Assembly: GCF_017355875.1 (NCBI RefSeq)
Contig: NZ_JAFEWC010000002.1
Location: 248,001-312,000 of the forward strand
Length of the DNA: 64,000 nucleotides
From: Aridibaculum aurantiacum
GTDB lineage: Bacteria; Bacteroidota; Bacteroidia; Chitinophagales; Chitinophagaceae
Direction: 5' to 3'
The translations under genes and the position numbers were made by a program. Shown here piece after piece: positions 36,894 to 47,489 of the stretch; the first letter of the stretch is position 1, and the number at the start of each line of letters is the position of its first letter. The notes beneath the pieces are model-generated. The model was not told the DNA's origin, did no database searches, and saw nothing but the letters and a program-made list of their open reading frames with translations.

Positions 36894-38648
36894 TTATTGA
36901 TTCCTGCGCACTCTGAATGATACCTGTACGCTTCTAGTAATTGAACTGTCGGTGATATTTCCTGAGAAACTACCTGCTACATAACCTCCAACATTTCCAT
37001 ATTCTGTAATGGTGGCAGGAATGGTAGTGTTCTGATCCAATCTGCCACTTCCGCTTGGAGAAGATATGGAGAGAAAGGTGACGTTCGTATTTCCTGTAGT
37101 GTTACCATTGAACAGGATGGTGATGCTTTTCGTTTGTCCTTGCGACATGCTAAAGCCGCCAATGTTAGTTGAATTATTCTGCGGGTTGTAATACATCATC
37201 AATGAATCTGCTGGTGGTAAAAAGTTATGCTGCGTACCATTTACCGTAAGATTGATGAACTCATTGATAGTAGTACCGCATGCAGTGGTATTACCAGTAT
37301 TGTTCAATCCTGCAGATAATGTAATGGTTTGTTGAGCCTGCTGGTTAGCTGCGGTATCTATCACTACAAGAGTAGCAGTTTGGTTAGCGTTGCACACTGA
37401 TATATTGAAAGAGAAAGCACCATTGATGATGTTGGTCCTGTAAGTACGCTGGCCGGTAATCAGGTCAGCTAAACCACTTACAATTGGAGCACCCGAGCAG
37501 TTGGTAGCCGTACCTGTTATGGTAGCTGCCTGCATATTTGTACCAGTAGTAGTTACAGAAATATTTGCAGGGCTGCTGAATGGTCCTATGTTCTGCGTAT
37601 GTAAAACACTCTGGCAGTTATTGATCAATTCCAGCACCAATGCTTCATTAGCCGGTACTAAACCAGTAACTACACCTGCAGTATCAGTAAACGAATACGA
37701 ATAGCTGTTGGTGGTGGTTCTTTTGATTTTTACTTTGGTATGTACAAGTGGTTTACCTGCCTGGTCTTTGATGGATGCAGTAAAATTTACCAGTGGAAAT
37801 GGTGCATCACAATTCCAGAAGGAGAAGTGAGAAACTTCTGCATTATAAAAATTACCAGACTTAGTTGCGGTACCTTCTTGCTTCCACAAGCCGGTTGATT
37901 CTGTAAAACTCCATAAAGCAATTTCTGCAGGCGCTGTTGCTACTATAGAAGATGGAAGGAAGAATTTTAAGGTAGCTTTTTTGCCTTGTGCTATCTGTAA
38001 TTTTTGACCAGCTGATCCACGTAATTCTACTGCTACCATTCCATAGCTTTCAAGTCCAACTTCATTGTTAGACGCATTAATTCCTCTCAGATCTCCCGGC
38101 ATTTCTCTCTCAAGATTTGCTGATGTAGGATCAATCCATGCAAGCGATACGTTTACATCTCCTGTGTATGGAGCATTAGTGGAAGCAACTACAACAGAAG
38201 ATGCAGGAAGCGTAACAGTAGTACCATTTGTAAGGCTTACTGAACCCCCGGTTGCCATGCTTATAGTACCTGCACTTTGTTTTGGAAGCAGTTTCATTTC
38301 TACATAATGAACAGCACCTTGCTTAGCTACAATTGTGCGGCTTCCGGTAAAATATCCTTGTTTGGTAGCCTGCACGAACGCAGCACGATCAAATACACGT
38401 ACATCATTAAGGGCGAATTCACCATTCACATTGGTAACTACATTAGTGCTTCCAGTTCTTATCATAGCACCAACTACGGGCTTGTCTAATTCATCCACTA
38501 CACGTCCACGAATGGTAGTAGTGATGTTGGGTGTAAAAGATGGCTCCGGTGTAGTAGGATCAATATCTGCCGAAAATTCTTTTTGGCATGCAAAGAAAGA
38601 AGTAGCCGCTATGAGCAGTATGGCTATCAGTAGTTTGGTTTGTTTCAT
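36894..38648 (-). CDS. Large lipoprotein with carboxypeptidase-regulatory-like domain
   Basis: 584 residues from ATG 38648; a TTG 19 codons upstream is rejected because it precedes a perfect lipoprotein signal (SFFAC, Cys21, then QKEFSADID). A carboxypeptidase-regulatory-like fold follows at about 45-115 (GRVVDELDKPVVGAMI). The middle (about 125-290) has VSLTNGTTVTLPASSVVV and WSFTESTGLWKQEG, resembling a ZU5/propeptide-type module of surface proteins. A second Ig-like repeat region runs to the C-terminus. Rich in T, S and N, no catalytic residues seen. Likely an outer-membrane surface protein, role unknown. Confidence 0.8.
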   Translation of the reverse strand: MKQTKLLIAILLIAATSFFACQKEFSADIDPTTPEPSFTPNITTTIRGRVVDELDKPVVGAMIRTGSTNVVTNVNGEFALNDVRVFDRAAFVQATKQGYFTGSRTIVAKQGAVHYVEMKLLPKQSAGTISMATGGSVSLTNGTTVTLPASSVVVASTNAPYTGDVNVSLAWIDPTSANLEREMPGDLRGINASNNEVGLESYGMVAVELRGSAGQKLQIAQGKKATLKFFLPSSIVATAPAEIALWSFTESTGLWKQEGTATKSGNFYNAEVSHFSFWNCDAPFPLVNFTASIKDQAGKPLVHTKVKIKRTTTNSYSYSFTDTAGVVTGLVPANEALVLELINNCQSVLHTQNIGPFSSPANISVTTTGTNMQAATITGTATNCSGAPIVSGLADLITGQRTYRTNIINGAFSFNISVCNANQTATLVVIDTAANQQAQQTITLSAGLNNTGNTTACGTTINEFINLTVNGTQHNFLPPADSLMMYYNPQNNSTNIGGFSMSQGQTKSITILFNGNTTGNTNVTFLSISSPSGSGRLDQNTTIPATITEYGNVGGYVAGSFSGNITDSSITRSVQVSFRVRRNQ

Positions 38649-38772
38649 TGTGTAAGAAATTTGATAAGTAGATACGTGCCCAATATTTGCCGTTGCCTGT
38701 TTCAAAATATTTTTTCTGTTAGTAAATAAACAAGCCTAGCTTAATAGCGTCTTAAGCACCCACACCTTCCTC

Positions 38773-40248
38773 ATGGTAAACCAGCAAATTAAAAATCAGC
38801 ACCTGCTTTGGCGCGCTGGATTTGGACCAGCAGCTGATCAACTTACAACACAATTTTCTATCGCTACTCACCAGCTATATGCTTCAATGGTCAAGGCTTC
38901 TAAAAAGCCACCTTCCTTCATTAATGTAGCTGCAGATATTTACGAGGACCTTGTTCCGGGTTCTGCTTCAATGAGCATGCAGGAGATACAAAAAGAATTG
39001 CAGGATGAAAAAAAGAGAGCCTTCCAGCGCAAGAGCAGGGAAGCAATCAAAGACCTGAACCTTGTTTGGCTACATGAAATGGTGAATAGCGAAGCGCAGC
39101 TGCGCGAAAAAATGGCTTTCTTCTGGCATGGCCACTTTGCCTGCAGGAACCAGAATATTTTCTACCAGCAAAACCTGCTTCACGAAATACGCACCAATGC
39201 ATTGGGTAGTTTCAAAGACCTGCTGCTGGCTGTAAGCAAGAGTGCTGCTATGCTTGCTTTTTTAAATAACCAGCAGAATAAGAAACTACATCCAAACGAA
39301 AATTTTGCACGTGAAGTAATGGAGCTCTTCACACTGGGCAGGGGACATTATACAGAGACAGACGTGAAAGAAGCTGCAAGAGCATTTACAGGCTGGGGGT
39401 ATAATGCAGCAGGCGAATTCCATTTTAGAAAAGGACAACATGATGATGGAAAGAAATCCATCCTTGGCAGGTCAGGAAACTTCAATGGAGATGATGTGAT
39501 CAATATGCTGCTGGAGCAAAAGCAAACAGCTATTTACATCAGCCGCAAGTTGTACAGGTTTTTGGTAAATGATATTCCCGATGAAGAAAAGGTGCAATGG
39601 CTTGCGGGAAGATTTTATGAAAGTGGTTATAACATAACAAAGTTGTTAGATGATATTTTCACCAGCAACTGGTTTTATAATGAAAAAAATATCGGCACAC
39701 GGATCAAATCTCCTGTAGAACTGGTAGCAGGTATACGCAGGTTGTTGCCAATGAAGTTAGAGAATGATGATGTCCAGTTGCTGATGCAGCGGTCGTTAGG
39801 GCAGGTGTTATTCATGCCGCCGAACGTAGCTGGTTGGCCGGGCGGAAAGAATTGGATCGATAGTTCTTCGCTGGTATTGCGTATGCGTATTCCGCAGCTC
39901 ATTCATGATAATGATGTGTTTTCCATTCAGCCTAAAACAGACGATGACACAGGTATGGGAATGATGGAAAAAGCTGTGGGTAAAACAAAGATGCAGCCGC
40001 AAATGGCGAAGCAAAATGACCGGTTCAGGTTGAATGCTGATGTGTATTGGGAGCAGTATGTAAAGCAATTTGAAACAACATCGCGTGAACAGCTATACCC
40101 GGTGCTGGAGGCTTCGGTACTTCAAACCAAGCGTGGTCTTTTGCCAGGAGGTGTAGTAGAAAATGCTGCAGATAAAAGCAGCAGGCACAACTACATTAAA
40201 TCAATTACTATAGCTTTTATGAGTACACCTGAATACCAGTTGTGCTAA
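38773..40248 (+). CDS. DUF1800 family protein
   Basis: 491 residues. The DUF1800 signatures are clear: HLLWRAGFGP at the N-terminus, KMAFFWHGHFACR, HPNENFAREVMELFTLGRGH and ARAFTGWGYN. The function is unknown. The family is widespread in Bacteroidota and Planctomycetes and is nearly always encoded next to a DUF1501 gene, as here (27 nt downstream). No classical signal peptide is obvious, while the partner has a twin-arginine signal, so the pair could be exported as a complex. That is inference. Confidence 0.9.
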   Translation: MVNQQIKNQHLLWRAGFGPAADQLTTQFSIATHQLYASMVKASKKPPSFINVAADIYEDLVPGSASMSMQEIQKELQDEKKRAFQRKSREAIKDLNLVWLHEMVNSEAQLREKMAFFWHGHFACRNQNIFYQQNLLHEIRTNALGSFKDLLLAVSKSAAMLAFLNNQQNKKLHPNENFAREVMELFTLGRGHYTETDVKEAARAFTGWGYNAAGEFHFRKGQHDDGKKSILGRSGNFNGDDVINMLLEQKQTAIYISRKLYRFLVNDIPDEEKVQWLAGRFYESGYNITKLLDDIFTSNWFYNEKNIGTRIKSPVELVAGIRRLLPMKLENDDVQLLMQRSLGQVLFMPPNVAGWPGGKNWIDSSSLVLRMRIPQLIHDNDVFSIQPKTDDDTGMGMMEKAVGKTKMQPQMAKQNDRFRLNADVYWEQYVKQFETTSREQLYPVLEASVLQTKRGLLPGGVVENAADKSSRHNYIKSITIAFMSTPEYQLC

Positions 40249-40275
40249 AAAGATCTAAATCTAAATGCAGGTGTT

Positions 40276-41475
40276 ATGCTTATTAAGCGTCGCGAATTTT
40301 TACAGGTAGGATCTCTGGCTACAGCCTCGCTGATGCTCCCAAAATTCTTAAAAGCCCTTGAACAGGGCAACCTGGTGCCGGAGGGAAACAAGGTGGTTGT
40401 GATACTGCAACTAAGCGGTGGCAACGATGGCTTGAATACGGTTATTCCTGTACGTAATGATATATACTATAAGCAGCGGCCAGCACTGGGTATAGTAAAA
40501 GATAAAGCGCATCAACTTACTGACGAGGCTGCACTGCATCCTTCTTTAACGGCTTTCAAAAGCTTGTACGATGATGGTAGCCTCGGCATCATTAACAGTG
40601 TAGGATATCCGAATCCTGACAGGAGCCATTTTAGAAGTATGGATATCTGGCACAGCGCCAGCCTTAGCACCGACTACTGGAACACCGGCTGGCTGGGCAG
40701 GTATTTAGATGCCCAATGTAAAGGATGCGATAAGCCAACACATGGTTTGGAAATTGATGATGTGCTAAGCCTGGCACTAAAAGGAGAAGAAGTAAAAGGG
40801 TTGGCTTTAAGAGATCCGCGCAGGTTGTATGGCACCAGCCAGGAGAATTATTTTAAAGAAATAGCAAAGCACCACAAGCACGATCACGATGAACAGCCGG
40901 TAGATTACTTATATAAAACACTCAGCGAAACGCTCAGCAGTGCCGACTATATTTACAAGCAAAGCAAGTTGCGCCCATCCACTACAGATTATCCAAAAAC
41001 GGGTTTGGGAAATAGTTTTAAAACAATCGCCTCACTTATTTTTTCTGATATCAATACCAAGGTGTATTACGTAAGCCTTGGCAGTTTTGATACACATGTA
41101 AACCAGCAGAACCAACAACAGAAATTGTTTGCTGAAATGAATGATGCTGTGGCTGCATTTGTAAAAGATCTAAAAGCTAACAATCGTTTCCAGGATGTAT
41201 TGTTGATGTCGTTCAGTGAATTTGGTAGAAGAGTAGCGCAGAATGCAAGTGGCGGCACCGATCATGGAACGGCGAATAATATGTTCCTGGTGAGTGGCGG
41301 CTTAAAGCAGCAAGGCATACTGAATGAACTGCCTGATCTAACAGACCTGCAGGATGGCGACCTGAAACATAAAGTAGATTTTAAACAGGTATATGCTACC
41401 ATACTAGATAAATGGCTGGCCGCTGATGATAAAGCTATTTTGAAAGGCAGCTATGAGAAAATGGCCTTTATATAG
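40276..41475 (+). CDS. DUF1501 family protein with twin-arginine signal
   Basis: 399 residues. The N-terminus KRREFLQVGS followed by a hydrophobic stretch is a Tat-type signal. DUF1501 features: VVVILQLSGGNDGLNTVIPV, PNPDRSHFRSMDIWHSA, SFDTHVNQ and FSEFGRRVAQNASGGTDHG, a sulfatase/alkaline-phosphatase-like fold with Asp/His residues that could bind metal. The biochemical role is unknown. It is co-transcribed with the DUF1800 gene. Confidence 0.9.
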   Translation: MLIKRREFLQVGSLATASLMLPKFLKALEQGNLVPEGNKVVVILQLSGGNDGLNTVIPVRNDIYYKQRPALGIVKDKAHQLTDEAALHPSLTAFKSLYDDGSLGIINSVGYPNPDRSHFRSMDIWHSASLSTDYWNTGWLGRYLDAQCKGCDKPTHGLEIDDVLSLALKGEEVKGLALRDPRRLYGTSQENYFKEIAKHHKHDHDEQPVDYLYKTLSETLSSADYIYKQSKLRPSTTDYPKTGLGNSFKTIASLIFSDINTKVYYVSLGSFDTHVNQQNQQQKLFAEMNDAVAAFVKDLKANNRFQDVLLMSFSEFGRRVAQNASGGTDHGTANNMFLVSGGLKQQGILNELPDLTDLQDGDLKHKVDFKQVYATILDKWLAADDKAILKGSYEKMAFI

Positions 41476-41568
41476 AAATATGTTTGCAAGTTTTCAGCAA
41501 TTGTAAGAGACAAGCTTTGCCTGTTGTTACAGGTATGAAGTTTCTGTTTCAATAGAATAATACATATA

Positions 41569-41604
41569 GAAGATGCCATCTGTTTAAAAACAAATGGCAT
41601 CTTC
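41569..41604. terminator. Convergent-end hairpin, probable bidirectional terminator
   Basis: GAAGATGCCAT / ATGGCATCTTC with an inner TGTTT / AAACA extension and one C-A mismatch, total stem about 16 bp. It lies between the DUF1501 gene (+, ends 41475) and the stop of the large minus-strand gene (41611). U-tracts are poor. Confidence 0.65.
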
Positions 41605-41610
41605 AAACAC

Positions 41611-44600
41611 TCATTTCTGGTCTTCTATTTTCACCTTTCTTATCTCGTTCCTGCCAAAGAATGTTGGGAAATACATCAGCTCTGCTTTGGCAGGATTGAG
41701 TGTAAAACTTCCGCTGTAGCGAGGTTCCAATTCTATTTCGAATGTATGTGTGCCGGTGCGCAGGCTGTTGGCAAACACTACTAGTTTGTCTTTGAAGTAT
41801 TCCTTATGCACAGCCCACTGATCCTGCTTGCGACTGCTATAGTTGCATCCTGCAGGTATGGGTATATGTATCATCACATACTCTGCATCTGCACGTACAT
41901 TCACTTTTACCACCATTTTTATTTTTTCACCGGCTGGCAGTTTCAGCACCTGCTGCCCATTTTTTTCAAAATAGGTAGTGATATCAAATTTGCCTGTTGC
42001 TGGCTTAGCACTATCATTCCACCACTTCTGGTACAAGGTAATGTAGGTGTACCCACCACCAGACCTGCTCACCTGGTAATTGCCACCTGCAGGTAGTGTT
42101 GTTTTAAATGGAAACGTGTTAACGGAAAGGGTGGTGTCGCCTTTCACTACAACCTGTGCAGGAGCGGTTGCATTTGCATTTTGCTGTAGCATCTGCGGAA
42201 GGATAGCATCTACAATAGAAGCCGATTCTACTGTGTTGCGCCAATAGCCGCCGCGCTTGTGCTCCATAAAAAATTGGATGATTTTTGGAACGAGGTGCTG
42301 GTACTCTTTTTCATTTTTTATAGTGTGAAAAGCTGCCAGGGTAGTAGCCACATGATTGCTGTACCACAAGTAGTTTTCTTCTCCCCAGTACATACCACCT
42401 GTCATAGTTTCCTGAGGTTTTGATACCAGCCTTTTCAATTCCTTTTCACCACCAGCTTTTTGTTTGCGCATTACCTGCACCCATAACCACTGCTGGTGGA
42501 TGCCCAGTGAATCGTAAGGTGTTTTTTCAAGCTCTGTTTTATAATCCATAACATGGCCAGCATTGGATAGGGTGGCAATGATAGAAAGCTTGTTTCTCCA
42601 ATGCTGATGCGGCAGCTGGTTGTTCAGGTACAATAACCCATTGCGGATGGTAGATTCAACCAAAGGTTGTTCGCGCAGCGGAAGCAATGCCTGCACGATG
42701 TATGCTGTAATATTAAGGTCAGGCTTTCCACTGCCCCACCAGCTCCAGCCGCCCTCATAATGCTGTGCGTCCTGCAGTTTTTTAAGCAGGGCATTCATTT
42801 CTTTTTGATTTTCAAAAGGCTGCTGCAATGCTGCTCTTATCCGTTGCTCCAGGGCAAGCCCCTTAAGTTTGGAAGCTGTTTGTTCCATGCAGTAAAATGG
42901 ATATTTCTTCAGGTGATCCAGTTCCTGTAGCAGTAGATCGAGTGTGTTGTTTTGCAGGTAAAGCGAAATAGGCAGCCCGTTCTTTTTACCTGCATATTCA
43001 AATGTAGTATCCCTATAAGCCACGGTAAATATGCCTTCTGTTTCTTCGCTGCCTTGCCTGAACACCGGCAGCTTTCTTTCTTCACCATCATTGAAGCCTG
43101 TGGTAGCTGAAACAGTAAATCCAATGGTTGCGGTATCAGTAGTAGCAGGCGCAACTACATGCTGTTGTATAACTGAAGAGGCTGCCTTAAGATCGAAAAC
43201 AGATGGTGGCGCAGTGGCTTTATTATAGATAAAACGAGCTTCAATTTTATAATCATCATTTGTGTGATTGAGTGCTTTGCCAACTACTTTGACAGAGTCT
43301 CCAACTACAAGAAATTGCGGCAGGCTTAGCTGTGCAGCTACTGGTTTAAATGCTCTTGTAAAACTTGTGCCTTTACCCACACGTTTTTTCTTGTCCATGG
43401 CCAGTACAAACATTTGCCAGCCTGTAATGTTATCAGGATAAATTGCCGTGAAATGAGCCTTACCATCAGCATCGGTGAATAGTTGTGGTTCCCAGAAAGC
43501 ATAATCACGAAAAGCGGTACGCTGCGTCTTTACGCCGGTGATTATGAGGATTACACCGTTAGCCCCTCTTGCTCCATAGATAGAAGTTGCTGCTGCATCT
43601 TTCAGCACTTCCATGCTGCCGATCATTTCAGGCTTTATATGCAAAGGAAGCTCGTTGTAAATTATTCCATCTATTACATAAATAGGAGGAGCAGCACCAT
43701 TAATGCTGCTGGCACCACGGATACGAATGAAACCATCTGCAGCACCCGGTGCTCCCCGCACTTGTACCCCAGCAGCCCTTCCCTGGAGTTCATTAGCAAA
43801 AGTCAATGATAAATCTTCTGAACTGGTAGTAACTACAGAACCTGTCATACTCTTCATTCTTTTATTGCTATAGCCCACTACCACTACTTCATTCAATTCC
43901 ATATTAGACGCTTCCAGTTCTACAACAAGATTTGTTGTTTGGTTGCTGAATGTTTCTACAATCACTTCTTTGTGTACATAACCCAATGATGAGATCACCA
44001 AAGTATACCTGCCTGGTTGAATATGGGCTATTGAAAAATTACCACCCATATCAGCAGCAATAGAGAATGAAATACCTTTCAAGCTAACAGCACCACCGGG
44101 TATAGCATTGCCTCCTTTCCTGTCTTTTACTATTCCTATAATATTACTATTTCCTTTAGGATAAGTGCGCAACACTTCTTTTTGAGGCTCCACAACAGGT
44201 TGAGTTATGGGTGCAGGTATAGGAGTATCTAACTGCGTTAATATTTTTTTTATGATTGAATTATTAGGTTTATAAACAGCTCTATGTGTTTGAATACATA
44301 ATGTACTATCGGCTGCAATGCGTACACGAACATGTGCTGTTGACCAATCTTTATTTACCAGCAGCAATGAGTATATGCCGGGTTTAATGTTGTTGATCTG
44401 CCTGGTATGTCCTGGCAGAACGAGGTTATTCATGCCAGAATCAGGATGGTACAGCACTACATACCTGAGGTTGACAGAAGTATCCTGCTTCACCGTAAAC
44501 ATTAGTTTTCCATTGCTTGGATGCTGCAAGTAAGAACTGTAGTGAGTAAGTTTTAAATAAGGCTCATGTTTTATTGGTTCATACTTTATAACAGGCGGCG

Positions 44601-47385
44601 AAACAAGTGTATCGCCTAATCTCCATTTGGTTTTAGAAACATGTTCTAGTGGCACCTCTTTTTGTAAAGCAGGAAATATGGGTTTCCTTTCTAGCCTGGT
44701 TATCTGTTTTGATAAATTATACTCATAGCCGGGTTCGAAGATGAATGAAATATCAAAATTACCGGGAGCAAAAAATTGTACATAATTCATAGGAGTAAAG
44801 GGACCAACCAGGTGCCTTATGTTTCCATTGAGCTTTACCAGTTTATTTGCTTGCCATAAATAACCATAATTGGTTTGATAATTATTATCTAATTGCAAAA
44901 TGGATGATTCAATTAATCTTCTTTCTGCATCAGTATAGTGAACCGGTCGATCTTCCACCAGCGCTTTTGCTGGCAATTTGTCTACATCAATCACTATATC
45001 ATGCTTGTAAAATGGCTGCAGGTAAATGCTGTCTATTTGAATGTATTTATTACGAAGTCGAATGCCTACCTGCGCATATCGTTGCACCGATGGCCAAACA
45101 TAATTCATGGCATCAGTTACGCCGTTGTAGTACACCAACTGTCTGTTGAGGTAAAGAAGATATATCTCTTGCGGCTTACCTTTTTGTACCACATGTACAC
45201 TCACTTGCGGTATAAATTCAGCTATAGGAGTAACTACATCGTAAGGTGTTGTAGATGGGAAAAGCATGCGGTAGTACAGGGCTGTATCGGTAGATAGTTT
45301 TTTATTCCAATGCGCATACTTACCTAAGCTATAGCGGGAAGAAACGCCTGGTTCGTCCACTTCGTATTTGTTTCTCAACACCAACCGCTTGCTTTTGTAT
45401 GTGGCCAGGTATGGCGGATCCTGTACCTGTATGGCATCTTTGAATTGTGCATTGTATGCTACTGCAGAAAGATTCACTCCTTGAGCCGGCCGCCCTTTAT
45501 AGTCTTTAACTTCTACTACCACAGAATCTTGTTGCCCGGGAAACACAGTGGAATTATGATGCAGGTCTACTTTCAGAAGTTTATACAACAGGCCAATGTT
45601 TTCTTGTCCCTGCTGGTGGTTTCCGCCCCACATATAGCTCCACTTCACTTGCAGCATTTTTCTTTTATTCGAAATAGCTTTCTCCCACTTAATAGCCGGG
45701 TGATCACTTTTACCTTCAGCTATTACATTACTTCCATAAAGCACGAGATAATTAACCGGTATCTTATAAGGATTGTGCAATACAAAGCCGAGTGTATCGC
45801 CGCGGCTAATTCGAGAGAGAGAAGGGGAATACCGGCTGTTGATCTTTGTAGAGTTCTTTAAGGTATCTTTTTCGTGAATAGCTTTGAATAAGTATTTGTC
45901 AGCTAGTGGATCTATTTTTAATTTAACCGGATATAATACTTCTATTTCTTTATCAATTAAATCACCAGTAATATATACTGAACCTTTTGCTGCTATTTCT
46001 TTTCCATTATTTCTGAAAATAGCCACAATGCTATCATCTACTAACTTTACATCTAATTCCTCGCTTTTTACTTTATAATCTATTTCAAGCTTTTTTTCCT
46101 GGAGCTCGTTGTTGCTGTTTTTGAAAATAGCATTGGCTGCAATTTTTAAATCAGCATGTGGTAATGCGGATGATGGTATGGAGAATGTTGTTTCGCCTGT
46201 TGTTACCAGATCTTTTTCTACATTAAATAAAGTGTCTGCTACATACAAACTGTCCTTGTAATAATTATTGATTGTAGAGGTTAATAGCAGTAGCCTCACT
46301 TGACCATCAAGCAGGTTGTTGCCATTCGCGTCTTTAGCAGTGGCAGTAAACCTTAAGCTGTCGCCTAAGTAATAACTGGTTTTATTGGATGAGAAGTTAT
46401 AGCTGCCAATATCATCCAGTACATAGTCTTCGGTAGAAAAGGTTTTATTAAGCAGCGTCTTCTGCTTTTTGCTTTTGAATGCGATGGTGTATTTGATATC
46501 AGACACCAATGTATCGCTAAGTGGAAAACTATAGATATAAGCGCCCGGTGATGTAGGTGCAAGATTTGCCAGCAATTGCAGGAGATTCTTTCCACGGGCA
46601 TAATACGAAAGAAACACATCCAGCTTTTCCTTGGAAGGCTTTTGTTTTTTATCGAGAATAAATGCTTTTAGTTTTACGGTATCAGTCAATTTATATTTTG
46701 GCTGGTTAAATAAAACATAACCTGTTCCTTCAGCCTTGTATCTCTTATATCTATATCGCCTTTTAAACAGCGACTTGATATTATTAGGTAACCACAATAA
46801 GGATCGGCCAAATTTGCTATAAGTGAAATTCTTCCAACGCTGCTTCCAAACCGGCACCTCAAATGATTCATCATCTTCTAGTGTAACGAAATTGGTATCG
46901 CCGGGTGCATATACTTTCACCAGGGCTTCTTTTATCTTGTTTTGCCTTGGCCAATAAGATCTTGATGCTGCATTATATTTTGCTTTTTTGCCGGCGACAT
47001 ACACATCTGCCTTTTCAATGAAATTTCCATCTGCATCGCGTACATCAAGCTGTATCTTCTGCTGGTGATTAACCGGGTAAACGATCAACCTGGATACCGT
47101 TTCTATTCTTGCCAATACATCGTTTTCCATCACCTGTATAAGTACATAGTTACCTACAGGTAGCCTCTCTACATCCACAGCATTTGAAGGAAAAGAATCA
47201 AACACAGGCGCATCTAAAAACATATTGATCGGGATGCTATCCCACACTATAAACTTTTCAGCCCATGCTGCTGTTGTTCTATAAACCAGTACTTTTTCAC
47301 TTTGTTTTCTAACCTGCTTCAAGTTGACCTGCCCATGTAGCTGTAAGGAAAACATAAGCAGTAGGAGAGTAATTAATTTGTTCAT
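41611..47385 (-). CDS. Alpha-2-macroglobulin-like protein with inserted SusC-type plug segment
   Basis: 1924 residues from ATG 47385, which gives a signal peptide ending LHGQ. An earlier start at 47523 would overlap the divergent bcp gene. An MG2-type domain lies near 225-320 (FNQPKYKLTDTVKLKAFILD). At about 1078-1160 there is a carboxypeptidase-regulatory-like domain (IIGIVKDRKGG), and at about 1163-1290 a SusC/RagA plug: NEVVVVGYSNKRMKSMTGS, ELQGRAAGVQVRGAPG, YVIDGIIYN, EVLKDAAATSIYGARGANGV. The A2M part resumes with WEPQLFTDADGKAHF, then the thioester-type motif CMEQ (Cys1499-Gln1502), and an alpha-toroid with EGGWSWWGSG. The barrel of a transporter is absent. Bacterial A2Ms are thought to trap proteases; what the plug adds is unknown. 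No penicillin-binding partner gene lies beside it. Confidence 0.9.
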   Translation of the reverse strand: MNKLITLLLLMFSLQLHGQVNLKQVRKQSEKVLVYRTTAAWAEKFIVWDSIPINMFLDAPVFDSFPSNAVDVERLPVGNYVLIQVMENDVLARIETVSRLIVYPVNHQQKIQLDVRDADGNFIEKADVYVAGKKAKYNAASRSYWPRQNKIKEALVKVYAPGDTNFVTLEDDESFEVPVWKQRWKNFTYSKFGRSLLWLPNNIKSLFKRRYRYKRYKAEGTGYVLFNQPKYKLTDTVKLKAFILDKKQKPSKEKLDVFLSYYARGKNLLQLLANLAPTSPGAYIYSFPLSDTLVSDIKYTIAFKSKKQKTLLNKTFSTEDYVLDDIGSYNFSSNKTSYYLGDSLRFTATAKDANGNNLLDGQVRLLLLTSTINNYYKDSLYVADTLFNVEKDLVTTGETTFSIPSSALPHADLKIAANAIFKNSNNELQEKKLEIDYKVKSEELDVKLVDDSIVAIFRNNGKEIAAKGSVYITGDLIDKEIEVLYPVKLKIDPLADKYLFKAIHEKDTLKNSTKINSRYSPSLSRISRGDTLGFVLHNPYKIPVNYLVLYGSNVIAEGKSDHPAIKWEKAISNKRKMLQVKWSYMWGGNHQQGQENIGLLYKLLKVDLHHNSTVFPGQQDSVVVEVKDYKGRPAQGVNLSAVAYNAQFKDAIQVQDPPYLATYKSKRLVLRNKYEVDEPGVSSRYSLGKYAHWNKKLSTDTALYYRMLFPSTTPYDVVTPIAEFIPQVSVHVVQKGKPQEIYLLYLNRQLVYYNGVTDAMNYVWPSVQRYAQVGIRLRNKYIQIDSIYLQPFYKHDIVIDVDKLPAKALVEDRPVHYTDAERRLIESSILQLDNNYQTNYGYLWQANKLVKLNGNIRHLVGPFTPMNYVQFFAPGNFDISFIFEPGYEYNLSKQITRLERKPIFPALQKEVPLEHVSKTKWRLGDTLVSPPVIKYEPIKHEPYLKLTHYSSYLQHPSNGKLMFTVKQDTSVNLRYVVLYHPDSGMNNLVLPGHTRQINNIKPGIYSLLLVNKDWSTAHVRVRIAADSTLCIQTHRAVYKPNNSIIKKILTQLDTPIPAPITQPVVEPQKEVLRTYPKGNSNIIGIVKDRKGGNAIPGGAVSLKGISFSIAADMGGNFSIAHIQPGRYTLVISSLGYVHKEVIVETFSNQTTNLVVELEASNMELNEVVVVGYSNKRMKSMTGSVVTTSSEDLSLTFANELQGRAAGVQVRGAPGAADGFIRIRGASSINGAAPPIYVIDGIIYNELPLHIKPEMIGSMEVLKDAAATSIYGARGANGVILIITGVKTQRTAFRDYAFWEPQLFTDADGKAHFTAIYPDNITGWQMFVLAMDKKKRVGKGTSFTRAFKPVAAQLSLPQFLVVGDSVKVVGKALNHTNDDYKIEARFIYNKATAPPSVFDLKAASSVIQQHVVAPATTDTATIGFTVSATTGFNDGEERKLPVFRQGSEETEGIFTVAYRDTTFEYAGKKNGLPISLYLQNNTLDLLLQELDHLKKYPFYCMEQTASKLKGLALEQRIRAALQQPFENQKEMNALLKKLQDAQHYEGGWSWWGSGKPDLNITAYIVQALLPLREQPLVESTIRNGLLYLNNQLPHQHWRNKLSIIATLSNAGHVMDYKTELEKTPYDSLGIHQQWLWVQVMRKQKAGGEKELKRLVSKPQETMTGGMYWGEENYLWYSNHVATTLAAFHTIKNEKEYQHLVPKIIQFFMEHKRGGYWRNTVESASIVDAILPQMLQQNANATAPAQVVVKGDTTLSVNTFPFKTTLPAGGNYQVSRSGGGYTYITLYQKWWNDSAKPATGKFDITTYFEKNGQQVLKLPAGEKIKMVVKVNVRADAEYVMIHIPIPAGCNYSSRKQDQWAVHKEYFKDKLVVFANSLRTGTHTFEIELEPRYSGSFTLNPAKAELMYFPTFFGRNEIRKVKIEDQK

Positions 47386-47489
47386 TTGTTTGGTGTTGGC
47401 ACAGGCAGGATGCAGTTTACATGATAATTGCATAACTGGTAGGGAAATGATTTGTCGACCAATCATCATTAAAATAAAAAAGTAAAGAC

